In this document: piece after piece, positions 1 to 11,208 of the stretch | How the letters are laid out: the number at the start of each line of letters is the position of its first letter | Position numbering within the stretch: position 1 is the first letter of the stretch | DNA from: Cryptomeria japonica | Taxonomy: Eukaryota > Streptophyta > Pinopsida > Cupressales > Cupressaceae | Direction of reading: 5' to 3' | Length of the DNA stretch: 64,000 nucleotides | Assembly (NCBI RefSeq): GCF_030272615.1 | Contig: NC_081405.1 | Coordinates: 161,576,194 to 161,640,193, forward strand | Made by a program: the position numbers and the translations under genes | The notes under the pieces: generated by a model | The model's input: only the letters and a program-made list of their open reading frames with translations | What the model was told of the DNA's origin: nothing | The model's database searches: none

Positions 1-33
1 TAGGGTTTTCTTCATCCCATTGGCCACAATAGT

Positions 34-1519
34 CTATGTATTCTTCCTCCCATCATGCATTGCCTGTCTATAAAACTGCCAAGGTCTTCCCAACAAAAGA
101 TGACAAATATCCATAGACATAATGTCACACAAAACTTCATCATGATAATTTCCAAATTTCAATTTTACTAAACACTGTTCACTTACTAACAACTTGTGTT
201 CATCCCAAATCCATGCTATCTGGTAAGGCTTAGGGTGTTTGAATCTCTTCAATTTCAACTTATTCACCATCTCTTCTAAAACAAGATTATCCAAACTACC
301 ACTATCAATAAGAACTTTACAACACTTACCGGATACCTTACATCTGGTCTTGAATAGGTTCTTCCTTTGCAAGGGTTCTTTATCTTCTCTAGTATGACAC
401 AAAGCTCTCCTCATCATCAACAGTTCTCCATCTTCTGGTTTATTTTCTGATCTGGTGGGGTTCTCTTCCATCATTGTCACTCTTCTAGTAGCCTCTAGCT
501 TCTTACATTCAAATGCATGGTGTCCTTCTGCTCCACATTTAAAACAAATTCCTCTGAATGTCCTTTTGTCTTATCTTAAAAAGTTCTCATTCTGGTAACC
601 ATCCGGTTCTCTCCTCCAATAGAAATTTCTATCATCCTTCTGGTATGAATTACCTTTCTTGCTCACTTCCTTGTCCTTGTTCTGATCTTTACTTGTTCCT
701 CTTCCTTTGGTGTATCCTCTTCCTCCAGTAAACCTTACACCTCTACCTCTCTGTCTCTACTCATGCCTCTTCTTCAATTTCTCTTCAGCCTTTATTGCAT
801 ACTAGTAAGCCTCTTCAACACTCTCTAATTTGATCATACCGAGTTCACCTTGTATATACATCCGCAATCCATTCAAATATCTTGCAATTTGTTCAATCTC
901 ATCATCAACATGTCCAGATATGATGTTCAACTTGTAAAATGCTTCGGTGTACTCCTTCACACTAGTTTCCTTTTGTCTCAGATTCTACAACTTTCAAAAT
1001 AGATCTACTTGATAATTTGCCAGGATGAACTTTGATTTTAACTTAGAAATCATCTTATCCCACGTTTTAATCTTTTCTTTACCTCTTCTTTGCCTATCAA
1101 CTTGCAAGTGCTCCCACCAAAGAGATGTATGACCATTCAACTGGGTACATGCATACTACACCTTCCTCTCTTTTGCAGTGTTTTGAAAATCAAAATACTT
1201 CTCCATCTCCGACATCCAATCCATCAATTCATCTGAATCTAACTTCCCATCATATTCAGGTGGGGTAAAATGAGGTTTAGTGTTCACCCTACTTAAAACC
1301 CTTAAAAACCTTTCCTCCTCTAGATCAACTGCCGGTTAGGTTCACTTGTTCTATCGGGGCTTCTTCTCCTTCATCTTCTCTCACATCCTCAACATGTTGG
1401 CCTCTTCTCTAGCCTGTCTCCATGGCTTCTAACCGGGCTTATATTCCTTGAAACATCTCCATTACAACAGGGTTTGCATTCCCACTTACTCCACCATTCC
1501 TAGTTCCTCTTCGTGCCAT
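34..1519 (-). pseudogene. Ty3/gypsy gag-protease remnant
   Basis: Reading on the minus strand, a gag-like start at 1519 (MARRGTRNGG) is followed by a degraded retrotransposon gag region around 780-1080, with the recognisable segments SVKEYTEAFYKLN and IARYLNGLRMYIQGELG, interrupted by several stops. A CCHC zinc knuckle lies at about 505-546 (CFKCGAEGHHAFEC, spacing C-X2-C-X4-H-X4-C), in frame with a retropepsin-like domain at 34-480 (active-site LIDSGSLDN, C-terminal LLLGRPWQ). In Ty3/gypsy elements gag packages the RNA and the aspartic protease matures the polyprotein. The element runs off the left edge, so reverse transcriptase and integrase are not visible. Stops in gag make it non-functional. 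The protease and zinc knuckle are confident; the gypsy lineage is not assigned. Confidence 0.85.
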
Positions 1520-1612
1520 TGATCCATGCTAGTCCTTTGCAATTGCAGGTCAGATCCACAATATGCCACCCTACAACAAGATTCAGGACACGCAACCTCC
1601 AAGATGAACTTC

Positions 1613-1624
1613 GCTCTAATATCA
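1613..1624 (-). other. Degenerate tRNA-Met primer-binding site
   Basis: The reverse complement reads TGATATTAGAGC, two mismatches from the TGGTATCAGAGC that pairs with initiator tRNA-Met. It lies about 95 bp upstream of the gag start at 1519, as expected for the gypsy remnant on the minus strand. Confidence 0.55.
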
Positions 1625-2340
1625 CTTGAAGCAGTCACCAGTGAGGAGGGACCTCGAGGAGATCAGTCCAAACTAGTCAGCAAGAGTTAACACAACAGAA
1701 ACACACACATATGATAGAGGCAATGCATAAAAGATAGTTTTATTGAATGAAAGTAAATTACATCCAACCGGTAACAACCGGGTTACAACTTACCGGCACA
1801 CAGGCCTGATAGAATAGGTCAAATCGGGACCTTGAATCGAAAGATCTATCTTCTAGGAACAGTCTATCTATCTGATACTTCTTGATTCTCTGAGTTGATT
1901 GATTCATTCTAAAGCATGATTACAAATATATATATATATCGATCCAAAGGATCCTGTCGGCCCAAAAAGGATCAAAACCCTAACGTGCAAAATGAACAAG
2001 GTCGGCCTTCGCCAAAAGATTCCTCCAGAAAATCCAAAAGATGAAACGCAGAAGGTCACCCACACGCCAAGCAACATCGAGATCAATGTCCAAGGATCTG
2101 CAACCTTCGGCATGGGTTTCGGTAGATCACTAGAATAGGTCTCAGGCAATCGATAACAAAGGAACAACTAGTAAAAGGAAAGTATCAAGGAAACCAGTAG
2201 CGATATCTTGCTAGAAAGTGATCCAAATGAGATGCTATTAGAAAGCAAGCAGGATGATCAAGTCTTCAAGTAGAATCCAACTACATAGGAACCAATGAGC
2301 CAAGACCGGGATGCACCAAAAACAAAATAGAAAAGAAAAT
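1625..2340 (-). other. Probable 5' LTR or leader of the gypsy remnant, ends not defined
   Basis: This stretch lies upstream of the primer-binding site of the minus-strand gypsy remnant, where the 5' LTR should be. On the minus strand it contains a TATA-like run (RC of about 1928-1942). The second LTR is outside the window, so boundaries cannot be fixed. The short ORFs here have no recognisable motif. Confidence 0.35.
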
Positions 2341-4964
2341 GTTATTGGTTGATGCGAGATTTCTATGAATCACTGATGCTGCTACATCAAATATTTGGAT
2401 CATGAACAACCTTCAAAGTCCATAAAATTCCTCTCTTAATAAGAAACACTAGGGGTAGAGTGGTACAAAAGGCAAAAGAATAATATCAAGAAGAAAGTAG
2501 CCTTCTCTAGGAGTCAAATCAAAATCTTAGGAGTAGGTACAAAGGGAATGGGGTTTTCTCAAATTATGCACCTCTAGGGTAACCAACCCTCTGCACACAA
2601 CTAAATATGAACCACGATTAACAGTATTGAAACAAATCCCTTTGAAAATCTCTTTCCATCGAGATGTACTTAAACCTCAAAATCCCACCTAACTTAGACA
2701 AACCACAAGAAGGAAAAATCTTCTCTTGAGATAAGCTTCCATATAAAGCCCAAACCCAGCACATGGGACCCCAATAGAAAGGAGGGCACCAAAAACACCC
2801 AAAGAAGCCTAAAAAACTCACAACAAAAGAGGGGGAACAAACATCAAAGGTCCCCATAGAAAAGGTAGTCAAATCTTCCACTCTCCCCACCTAACGACAA
2901 ACATCTTACCAAGCATTGGGGGAAGGGACTCGACAAAATGGAGCCACCACACCCAACTATTCAAGGCTCTAGTAAAACTTGTAGCAATGGCGGAACGAAG
3001 AAAAACCCTAGAACCCAAGTCAAGCATATCATCAAACCAAGCAAAGAATAGAGACCACAAACAAGCCCCAACAAAGGTAGCCAACCCATGAAGCAACCAA
3101 AACAACCACAAAGCTCTATGACTTAGGATAGAAACAAAAAGAACCATAGAGAAGGATATCATGAAACAAAACCCACCAATAGGTGCAAAAAGAAAGGGCA
3201 TAGAACAAACCGACACCACCCAACAAAGGATGACATTGCATGACACATACAAATCAAGGAGGGTCTTAGTAGAAATATTTAATGGAGTTGTCAAGCTATA
3301 TCCCTCAACTTGCACAAAAACTAGCCACAAAGAACCAAACTCCCCTTCAGAATAGCCTGAATAGGACACAGAATAGTAACAAGATCCCTTCAACAAACCA
3401 CACAGAGAACAATGAGATGGGGAAAATAACCACACTAGATCAGACAAGAAAAGAAAGAGCCACCTCCCAAACATTCATCTACATGAGACAAAAAAGGAAA
3501 TAATATACACAATCCCAAAAGAATTGATCCAAAACAAGGCAAGAAATCCTCAAGAGGCCACACAAGAACCACCAAGAATAAAACAACCAACCAATACCCC
3601 GAAACCAAATAGGGTTGAAACAAGCAACTTGGGCCTAGCACCTTCCTTGCCTTCATCTCTATCGACATCTTCCTCGTTTGGATCCTCTATATCATCTCCT
3701 CCATCTCCTCCTCCCAAAACCCTAGTAGCACTCCCACTCCCACTCCCACTTTAGCATTTTCCAAAGATTAAATTAAAAACAATGTAAGTTGCTTAAATAT
3801 ACAACCCTCTCTCTCATTTTAATCTCTAAGAAACACAATTCAAATCTAATAAAGTACAAGGAATTCAATTGAGGCCCGATCTACAATCAAGGAGCAAGGT
3901 ATTCAAGAATATATTTTTTACAACAATCATGTGATCAGTTGAAACATATTTCTTGATCATGATACAACATGTATTAACATCTTAGTAACATCAAGCCTAA
4001 TGTGAGACTTTATGCCAAGGGTTTCATATTTGAGGTAATATTTTTCAATTCAAACATTTCCATTATTGGTTAGCCTTTGTCCTCCATTGGAAAATCCTTT
4101 TTTACATCACCATTAGGTGTTGTCCAGATCAAAAAACCAACATGGAGTTTGACTTAGGTAAGCTCTTATACAAAAAAAATCCTTCTTCCCCATTTTCTAT
4201 GTGTGCAGGTTCATGTCTGACTATGAAATAGGTATAGGAGCATAGATTATACTATTGCAAATTGTGACATATTTTGAATGGATGAAACGCTCTAGAGTAG
4301 GGTGTCCAATAACCATGTCTAACAATTTTCAAGTGAATTTCTAAGGGACATATCTACATGAGCTCTTGACTATGAGTTTCCCCTTTCTATTAGTTATAGG
4401 CAGCTAAAGCTAGTGTGTCTAGTAGTTTAGTCTAACACATTCAACTCCAATTTGTAGATATGGGATCTTCTTTATATCTTATTTCCAAATCTGGTTTACT
4501 GTGTTAGCTTTTTAGCTTCTAATTTAATATTATTTATGAAAAATTGATTTTGTCATCATAAACCCTAGGTTACATGTCAATCTCAATTCTATTGCAACAA
4601 AGAAACATAATTACAACTGGTCACTTCACCTATCAAGACTATAATTGAACCTAAATCGTGTTTCAATTCTATGTTCTAAAATATTGAGATGTTAGTTTAC
4701 ATTCATATACCTAGAATCTCATTTCCATATTTATCTTATTTGTGAACCCAACATGCTTCATAAATTCTAATGTTGATTTATGTATCTGATTTATATGCAT
4801 TTAATTGATTCATTTTTACAATTATTTCAAAAATCTATTGCTTATGTACTTGCATTACATGCATGTAGATAGTTAGTTCACCAACGTATCATTACAAATC
4901 TTATTCTAAAACTCATTGTTTGAACACAACATGATTTGTGTTATGTTGTTCAAACTTTGAAAAT
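2341..4964. other. No recognisable gene
   Basis: About 2.6 kb without a supportable gene. From about 2400 to 3760 the plus strand is purine- and C-rich and long hydrophobic frames appear on the minus strand (for example 2869-3474). They share no motif with a known family and look like composition artefacts. From 3760 to 4960 the sequence is AT-rich and featureless by eye. Confidence 0.5.
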
Positions 4965-5142
4965 GTGAAGATTCATGGAGATTCTACCATTGTTATTGCT
5001 GATGTCAAGACAAGGAAAACCCCTTGTTGGAAGCTACAGGAACTACTTGTTAATCTGGTAGGCCAATAGAGAGGCTGATAATCTGGCCAACAAAGCAGCT
5101 GACAGGATCGAGATGCGGCTTCCAGGGGCCCTCGGAAAGTAA
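4965..5142 (+). pseudogene. LINE-type RNase H fragment, frameshifted
   Basis: Two frames together give the C-terminal part of a plant non-LTR retrotransposon RNase H. Frame 1 from 4965 reads VKIHGDSTIVIAD then TPCWKLQELLVNL, where GDS marks the second catalytic aspartate region. After a frameshift near 5065 another frame reads NREADNLANKAADR, the conserved C-terminal motif with its catalytic aspartate, and ends at a TAA at 5140-5142. No reverse transcriptase is adjacent, so this is a short 5'-truncated relic. The family call rests on the GDS and NREAD-NLANKAAD signatures. Confidence 0.7.
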
Positions 5143-5510
5143 CTTGGCCTATCTCACAATTATTGTATTCTCCCTTCTTGATGCTCCTCTATTTGTGGCG
5201 GATGAGATGACAGGGTGGTAGAGCCCTCATGTGCTTCTACACCTGAGAATGGAGAGAACGTCAGATTTCATTAACTAAGAGGGTGCCCCTTAAATTCCCA
5301 GCACTTCTGCAATTAAGAATTGGAGTACGACAAGTAGTGGACAATCAATATCAACGCTTTTAATATAGCTGTATGAAGGGACCCTTCATTCTAGATTTCA
5401 AAGCTTAATGGAGACGTTGATCAGACTCCTTGGTGCTCGGTGCCAAATGGGTTTTTTGGGACCCATTTGTGATCAATTCGCTGCAGACTGTTTTCAAGAG
5501 GATTAATTGT
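5143..5510. other. No recognisable gene; flank of LINE scrap and copia element
   Basis: This may include the 3' untranslated tail of the preceding LINE scrap. No coding motif, poly(A) tract or LTR end could be identified. The copia reverse transcriptase homology to the right stops at about 5511, so a breakpoint lies here. Confidence 0.4.
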
Positions 5511-5810
5511 CTTTTCTCAACACTATAAAGCTGGTTCTCAAGTCATCATCACTTCCAAAGATAATATCATCAACAAAGATTTCAACAATCAAGATATTAT
5601 CATTTTCTATCTAAGAGTACAAATTGTTGTCAGCAATACCTTTACTAAATCTCAATTTCAACAAATATTTATCTAATCTAGCATACTAGGCTCTAGGGGC
5701 TCATTTCAATCCATAAAGAGCTTTCTTCAGCTTACATACCATGCCTCCATCATCTGACAGTGAAAATCCATCAGGTTACTCAATCTAAACTTCTTCCTCA
5801 AGATCACCAT
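5511..5810 (-). pseudogene. Copia reverse transcriptase palm fragment
   Basis: The minus-strand frame continues from the integrase-RT fusion and reads MVCKLKKALYGLK, YARLDKYLLKLRF and IVEIFVDDIIFGSDDDL. FVDD is the copia form of the YxDD catalytic motif. Several in-frame stops (after YAF, after GLK, in the PRA-YAR stretch, after LYS) show that it is inactive. Homology ends abruptly near 5511, before the RNase H domain. Confidence 0.8.
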
Positions 5811-6023
5811 TCAAAAGGCATATTTTACATCCATTTGATATACTTTGAAATCTTTATAAGCACCATAAGCAAACAACAGTCTAACAAATTTTGCTTTGTC
5901 CTTAAAAAAGACAACCCACATCATCCTAGAATAATCGTCAATTAGCAACATAAAATATCTATCACCCTGCACACTTCTAACATTAGTAGGTCCACATAGA
6001 TCAGTATGCACAAGATCTAGCAA
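5811..6023 (-). pseudogene. In-frame integrase-to-RT junction (internal deletion)
   Basis: The frame starts in the integrase core (LVHTDLCGP, LLIDDYSRMMWVVFF, containing the first catalytic Asp region) and passes without interruption into RT (RLLFAYGAYKDFKVYQMDVK). In the related plus-strand copy these two segments are about 1.07 kb apart (roughly 53430 to 54495). The junction lies near 5883-5890. Half of integrase, the linker and the RT fingers have been removed while the reading frame stayed open. Confidence 0.75.
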
Positions 6024-6038
6024 TCCATCTGATGCATA

Positions 6039-6600
6039 CTATTTTCTCTTGAAAGAAATCCTTGTTTGCTTACCCAACTGACATTCCTTACATATTGGAT
6101 TAGAAGGCTTAACAATCTTAGGCGAATCTCTAACAACATGTGTAGAGCTAATCTTGATCATTGAATCAAAATTCACATGACACGTTCTCCTATGCCACAA
6201 CCAACTCTCATCAATCTGAGCAATCAAGCAACTTTTCTCACCAGCAATCAAATGGAAAATGTTACCTTCAGTCTTAATTCTAGATGAAATCTCTATACTA
6301 AAGGCATTTAAGATCTTGCATTTTCCATTTATGAATTGTAGATCATAACCTTTATCAACTATCTGTCCAACACTCAAAATATTATGCTTCAAACCTTCAA
6401 CATACAAGACATCATCAGTGTTATTCTTACCATCAAAAGAAATAGAACCTCTCCCATGGATCAAACAGACTTTGTCAACTCCAAATCTAACTATTCCACC
6501 ATCATACCTTTCCATACTCACAAATTTTCTTTTATCACCAGTCATATGATGTGAACAACCACTGTCAATTACCCATTCATGTTTCTCTTCAATTTTAGCG
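6039..6600 (-). pseudogene. Copia protease end and GAG-pre-integrase domain
   Basis: Just upstream of the ATG-initiated frame (6545) the same frame reads WVIDSGCSHHMTGD, the copia aspartic protease active site with its DSG. The following 168 residues contain LKHNILSVGQ and WLWHRRTCHVNFDSM, then CKECQLGKQTR. These are the GAG-pre-integrase domain and zinc-binding His/Cys pairs at the start of integrase. The frame ends in a stop at 6039 just before the integrase core. It is well preserved compared with the downstream RT. Confidence 0.85.
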
Positions 6601-6755
6601 GCTAGGGCTTTCTCCTCAATAGTACAACTAGTAGAATTAGTAGGTACATGTCCATCTTCCTAAATGGAAAGGAATACAACTTCATCTCCTTCAGATTCTT
6701 CATCTATAATACCTTCATCAACAACATAGTAACAGTTCTTCTGATTCCTATATTT

Positions 6756-6999
6756 CTAGTTAGGCTTGTAGGGCTTATCATACTTCTCATGCTTGTCATA
6801 TCTATCAGTCCTATCATGCTTGTTAAACTTATCATGTATGTCATACTTATCCATTCTCCGTGGGCATCTAGAAGCAAAATGTCCTATTTTATTACAAGAG
6901 AAACATTTCAAATGAAACTCTCCATCATACTTACCAGCACCTTTAGGCAATCTCTGGGCAATCAATGCTTCAAGTTCATCCAACTCTCTTTCTTTCTCT

Positions 7000-7081
<82 letters not shown>

Positions 7082-7350
7082 ACATATCTGGATATCCTGC
7101 ATTCATCGAGAGCATATTTTTGTTTACCGGATATAGATGTAAATGCTTTAAATGCAGTCTCAGACTTCCCATGTGATTCTCCAAACTCACTTGGCTCAAA
7201 TGCAACAATCTTTCCAACCAACATATCTCTTGTCACTATAGTCACACTCCAGATCTCATCAATAGCAGCAACCTTATGTTTATAAGCATAAGGCAAAGAT
7301 ATCAACACCTTATCAACAATTTTATCTTCCTCAAAGGTTCCACCTGCCAT
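6756..7350 (-). pseudogene. Copia gag C-terminal half, split by a microsatellite
   Basis: The minus-strand frame from the ATG at 7350 (MAGGTFEEDKIVDKVLISLP) is the middle of copia gag (UBN2-like). It runs into a (GT)n(GA)n tract and leaves the gag frame there, ending at 6976. In another frame, after the same tract, gag resumes with ELDELEALIAQRLPKG and the zinc knuckle CFSCNKIGHFASRC, followed by a DKYD/DKHEKYDK-rich tail. The repeat tract therefore interrupts gag and changes the frame. The knuckle has the normal CCHC spacing, so nucleic-acid binding was the ancestral role. Confidence 0.8.
7003..7085. repeat. Compound microsatellite (CT)n(CA)n inside gag
   Basis: An uninterrupted run of CT dinucleotides is followed by CA dinucleotides, ending with a few CACATA variants. 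On the coding (minus) strand it reads (TG)n(AG)n and encodes Val-Cys then Arg-Glu repeats. Its length differs from a multiple of three relative to the flanking gag frames. Confidence 0.95.
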
Positions 7351-7544
7351 CTAATACCTAGAACAAGATCATTCACCTTAGCCTTGAAAGAGTGTATGTT
7401 CTCATCATCTCCAATCTTTAGTGTCTCATATTTTCCTTTTGAACTCTGCAATTTAACAACCTTCACCTGTTTATCAACTTCATACAGAATCTCAAGCTTT
7501 GCCCAGACCTCATGTGTAGTCTGAAGTCACATTACATTTTTCAT

Positions 7545-7784
7545 CTAAGAATCAGTCAAGGCACTAAGCAATGCTTCCTTTTCTCTAATATTATATTCAG
7601 CTTCCTTGACCTCATCAGGAGTAGATGGTCCATTCAAAAGAATAGTATAAACATTCTTTGTAATCTTCCAATAATCTTCATCAAGACATTTCAAGTGCAC
7701 TTCCATCTGGTTCTTCCATATAGCATAGTTGCTCTTATCAAATCTCAAGTTGTCCTTCTTAAAGATAATACCTTGAGCTGCCAT
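7545..7784 (-). pseudogene. Copia gag N-terminal segment
   Basis: The first ATG is at 7784 (MAAQGIIFKKDNLRFD), followed by YAIWKNQMEVHLKCLDEDYWK, the typical N-terminus of copia gag (DUF4219/UBN2 type). A stop follows at about 7545. The rest of gag continues with further stops towards 7350. It starts about 40 bp downstream of the primer-binding site, as expected for the first gene of the element. Confidence 0.8.
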
Positions 7785-7826
7785 CCCAGATCTTCTCACA
7801 GAGTTAGGCTTCTACCATAGGATCTA

Positions 7827-7838
7827 GCTTTGATACCA
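7827..7838 (-). other. Primer-binding site, tRNA-Met type
   Basis: The reverse complement is TGGTATCAAAGC, one mismatch from the initiator tRNA-Met complement. It is two bases from the LTR end (TG at 7841 on the plus strand). Confidence 0.85.
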
Positions 7839-7840
7839 AT

Positions 7841-8490
7841 TGTTAGCAGCAACCAATAAGGAAGACTGAGAGGGGGGATGAATCAGTCTTCACCGAAAAT
7901 ACCAAACTTAATCTCAAACATAGATTTGATAAACCACAGTAATAAGACAGATAAGAAAATTGAAAGCACAACACACAACACCAAGATTTTGACGTGGAAA
8001 ACCCGATTAAGGGAAAAACCATGGTGGGAACCTACCCACAGTAAGATGATACTCTGCAGTAGTATGTGAAAATATTACAATGGGGAATGCACATGCATTT
8101 AGGCACACTGCCTAGATCTCACTACTCAAATATAATGGACCGAAAGGCTACAACCCTCAAGAAAGTCTCATTGAATTATAATAAAATTCAAACTACAATC
8201 CAAAAGAATAGCATCTCTAAATGCTGATTACAGTTCCAGTTAGGCACAATTGTTTGCTCTACAACACTAATCTCACCTCAATCTCAACACTGAAGGATAA
8301 ATCACTTATTTGCACATAAACCTCTCTCTGATAATGCAGACACATCATCAACACTAAAATTACATGACTATATCACCTATATATACAATTCATCAACCTT
8401 GATAACAAGGTCGGCTAAACCCTCAACCCTTAATTATAAAATTACATCAAACAATACAAAGATCGACCATCAGACCAATATAATGATTTA
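7841..8490 (-). repeat. Copia 5' LTR, outer end approximate
   Basis: The inner end is fixed by the adjacent PBS: the minus-strand LTR ends ...TAACA. The outer end is only estimated (about 8490) because no second LTR copy is in the window. A TATA-like box sits on the minus strand at 8377-8386 (RC contains TATATATAG). Confidence 0.6.
8377..8386 (-). promoter_or_regulatory. TATA-like box of copia LTR
   Basis: The minus strand contains TATATATAG about 540 bp from the LTR inner end, a plausible LTR core promoter. There is no experimental support. Confidence 0.4.
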
Positions 8491-8700
8491 CATAGCATAT
8501 TGTTGATATGTGGTGATTGTTTTTGCTGGATAATAAGAAAGATTGGACGTCTGTGTATGGTGGATGTAACCCATTCTGGATGAACCACGTTAAATCTCTG
8601 TGTTATCTGTGTCCTATTTTATTCCTTTATCTTTTGTATTTAAATCTGCATATATTTTTAGTTCATATTTGCTTCGGATCTACTAGAAACCCTAACAATT

Positions 8701-9471
8701 ATGGTCCCAAATTTTTTTTCCAAATTCTCATCTCCACCGAAAATCGCACCAAGATCAACCGCAAAGAAAAATATAAAAGTAAAAAATAAAGAGAAGCCCT
8801 TCAGTCCAAATCAAAATCAAAAGCTATTGGAATCTGCAAAAATTAAAGTCAAGGATAAAAATCCTATGAAGAAAAAAGAACAAGAGATGATCTCCCCTAA
8901 TATCAAAATAACTGGGGGCAAAAGTTCTAAAATTTCAAGTCAAAAAGCATACTTGTTGATCCTAAGTCTCCATCATGTCATGATACTTTCACTTCTTTTT
9001 GCAATCATAAGCCTTCATAACTCATCCACTTGTTCCACACATCCATTCCCTTATGGCAATACATCATGGCCCTTTAATAGAACTTACTCGAAGGCCTTTG
9101 TTATCAGGGATGCCCAAACTTCTTTAGGTGACACGCATACGGGCCTATGTAGTTCATGCACTAGTAATTCTATCTTAGTTCCTTTATCAAGAAAGATAGT
9201 CACTCAAGCTACACATCATTCAATCAAGGAACAATGCAGCAAAAATCATAAGGTAAAGCCTCACACATTTGAGGTAGGTGACTTAGTTCTCAAGGAAAAC
9301 CCCAAAAATCAGCAAGACAGGGAGAAGAAAGGCAAGTTCGAACCAAATTGGCTTGGTCCTTACATAATCACAACAACCTATGGATCCGCTGCATATCAGC
9401 TCTCAACCACAGAGGGAGAACCTTTGGAGGATTCCATCAACAACATGCACCTTCATAGATTTTACACATAG
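8701..9471 (+). pseudogene. Tat-like Ty3/gypsy integrase C-terminus (3' end of pol)
   Basis: An open frame of 256 residues; only about the last 90 (from about 9200) are recognisable: FEVGDLVLKENPKN, GKFEPNWLGPYII, and a terminal NNMHLHRFYT. This is the GPY/F-type C-terminal domain that ends gypsy pol polyproteins of the Tat group, which helps integrase choose its target. The first 160 residues are lysine-rich then hydrophobic and match nothing I know, so the upstream integrase core has been lost or replaced. The frame ends at a TAG. The extra 3 kb between this end and the LTR at 12625 fits the long 3' non-pol region of such elements. Confidence 0.75.
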
Positions 9472-9482
9472 CTCTTTAGAGT

Positions 9483-9625
9483 ATCCTAATTCAAAAAAAA
9501 AAAAAAAAAGCAAAAAAAAAGTAAAGAAAAAAGCATTTTCGTCCAACGGTGAAAACCACTTCGGTGGCACCTTGGGCAAGTACTATGGTGAAAACTGGGT
9601 CACCGATGCCATGTGTAGAGACATT
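9483..9625 (+). repeat. A-rich tract plus conserved GGTGAAAACC block of Tat-like elements
   Basis: An A-rich run (with A16) is followed by two GGTGAAAAC motifs flanking CACCTTGGGCAAGTACTATG. The same arrangement recurs at 19410-19560 in the young element, where CACCTTGGGCAAGTACCATG is also flanked by GTGAAAACC-type motifs. It links the two elements as relatives. Confidence 0.75.
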
Positions 9626-11208
9626 TTTCCTCCCTCCTTCGGGATTCCATTTCATCATTTCACTTTGCACACACTCACAACCTCTTCATCCATAATAAAC
9701 TTTACACATTCTCATCATGGCTTGTTGTTGATCTACCTAAGATTAGCTAGTCATTCATAATAATCCCTCCTTTTCACCCTTTCCATCCATGATAAATTAG
9801 CTCCTATCTGTGGCTAAGACAAATCCTATGTCTAGTGATGGGTGTGGAACTAAGAGCATCACATGTTTTGAGGAGTACAATTTCTTCTAGTTTTCTTCAG
9901 TCTATCTGTGCACAATCCACAATAAAGCAACACTTGCATCGTCGATCCACAATAAAGTTTCGTCTTCTTGCAATAAAGTATTAGTTGCATGGATTCAGTC
10001 AGTTTCAGACGAGACACAACAACAACAATGGGCTTCAACAAATCAAATCTTTCAATAGACTCAGACAACATTATGGTTTAGTGCTATCTATCCTTTTGTA
10101 AAAGTAAACATTGTGACCACGATCAAATAGACTTATACAAGTGACAAGAGACACTGAACTTGAGGAATACAGTGAATGTTGGTGTCAATTCTTGGTTTTC
10201 TTTTGATTTTATCTTTTGGTAACATGTCTTTTCGCTTTTCCAAGATGTCTGTGGATTTTATCTCCAAGATGTCTTTGACTAGAAAGGCGAGGATGGGGTA
10301 TCGTCACCTATTTTTCTTTGTTGTCTATGGATTGTCTCTTAGTAATGCTATGACTTATCCAAGGATATGAGGACACTGTGAGTCTAGTATGAACTAGGAC
10401 ATTCCTTGTTTGCGACTGTCTGATCTCCATGCAAATGGGTACTGTATGTGGGAAAAGTGGGCGAATAAAACTTAAAACGTGAAAATTACGAGAAATACCA
10501 GGTACAATAACTTTCTAGGTCGAACATATATATGGATTGTCATAACCTATTTGCCATAATAAAGCTCAATGATGATAATGCACAAGAAGCTCGTTCACTT
10601 TCATATCTTCTATCTTCCATTCCCCTTTCTTGATTGACCTCCATAGTCCTTCTTGAGTCCATGCAGCCTATTATCACATGACTGAGTATAATGACACACC
10701 AAAAATATTTGCATTTCATGTAGTTGCAGCTGCATTATCACATGTTATCATTTCATACATACATATAGACATCACAATTGCATCACATCTTGCACACAAC
10801 ACATGTTAGCACATTTTACATTTTCATCATGTAAATAGTCATTTGCATTATCATATTCATCTGTATTTCATACATTCACATTTGCATCATGCATAACATT
10901 TAAAAACATAAAAGAACAAAAATTTTGCATTGCATCATGTACATATTTACATCCATATCATACGTATCACATAGAAACATACATCACATAGGTACACATG
11001 CATATAGCTGCCCCAAGATTATCTCTCCTGCCCCCTCTATCTGGTGGTGTTGGAGGACCCATAACCCCACCGCTAGACACCTGTCTCCTATCTCTCCCTC
11101 TAGTGGTCGTCACAATCCACGATGGTCTCCAGAAACTCCTCGCCCGCTGATCTAGTGGCACCACTCCATAGTATAGGTCTCTCTAGTAGGCTATCTCCTC
11201 CCCTGCTC
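9626..11208. other. 3' non-pol region of the Tat-like element, no supported gene
   Basis: This stretch has no supportable coding region. From 10680 to 11010 there are many CATTTGCATCA-like AT-rich words. It corresponds in position to 19600-21590 of the young element. Confidence 0.45.

Larger units (their letters stand above)
5511..8490 (-). mobile_element. Ty1/copia element, 3'-truncated and internally deleted
   Basis: Read on the minus strand the order is LTR (from 7841 upward), PBS, gag, protease, GAG-pre-integrase, start of integrase, then directly the reverse transcriptase palm. The order PR-IN-RT identifies Ty1/copia. The rest of integrase and the RT fingers are missing, RNase H and the 3' LTR are absent, and RT homology stops at about 5511. 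A related plus-strand copy at 52908-55725 serves as an internal reference for what is missing. The element is dead: truncated, with stops in RT and a frame change in gag. Confidence 0.88.

Noticed and set aside
2869..3474. 201-residue hydrophobic minus-strand ORF
   Set aside because: No recognisable domain. Rich in Phe, Leu, Trp and Ser because the strand is T-rich; overlapping frames on both strands are open, which points to composition rather than coding.
6965..7285. Plus-strand ORF with SLSLSL/HTHTHT repeats
   Set aside because: Translation of the (CT)n(CA)n microsatellite on the non-coding strand of copia gag.
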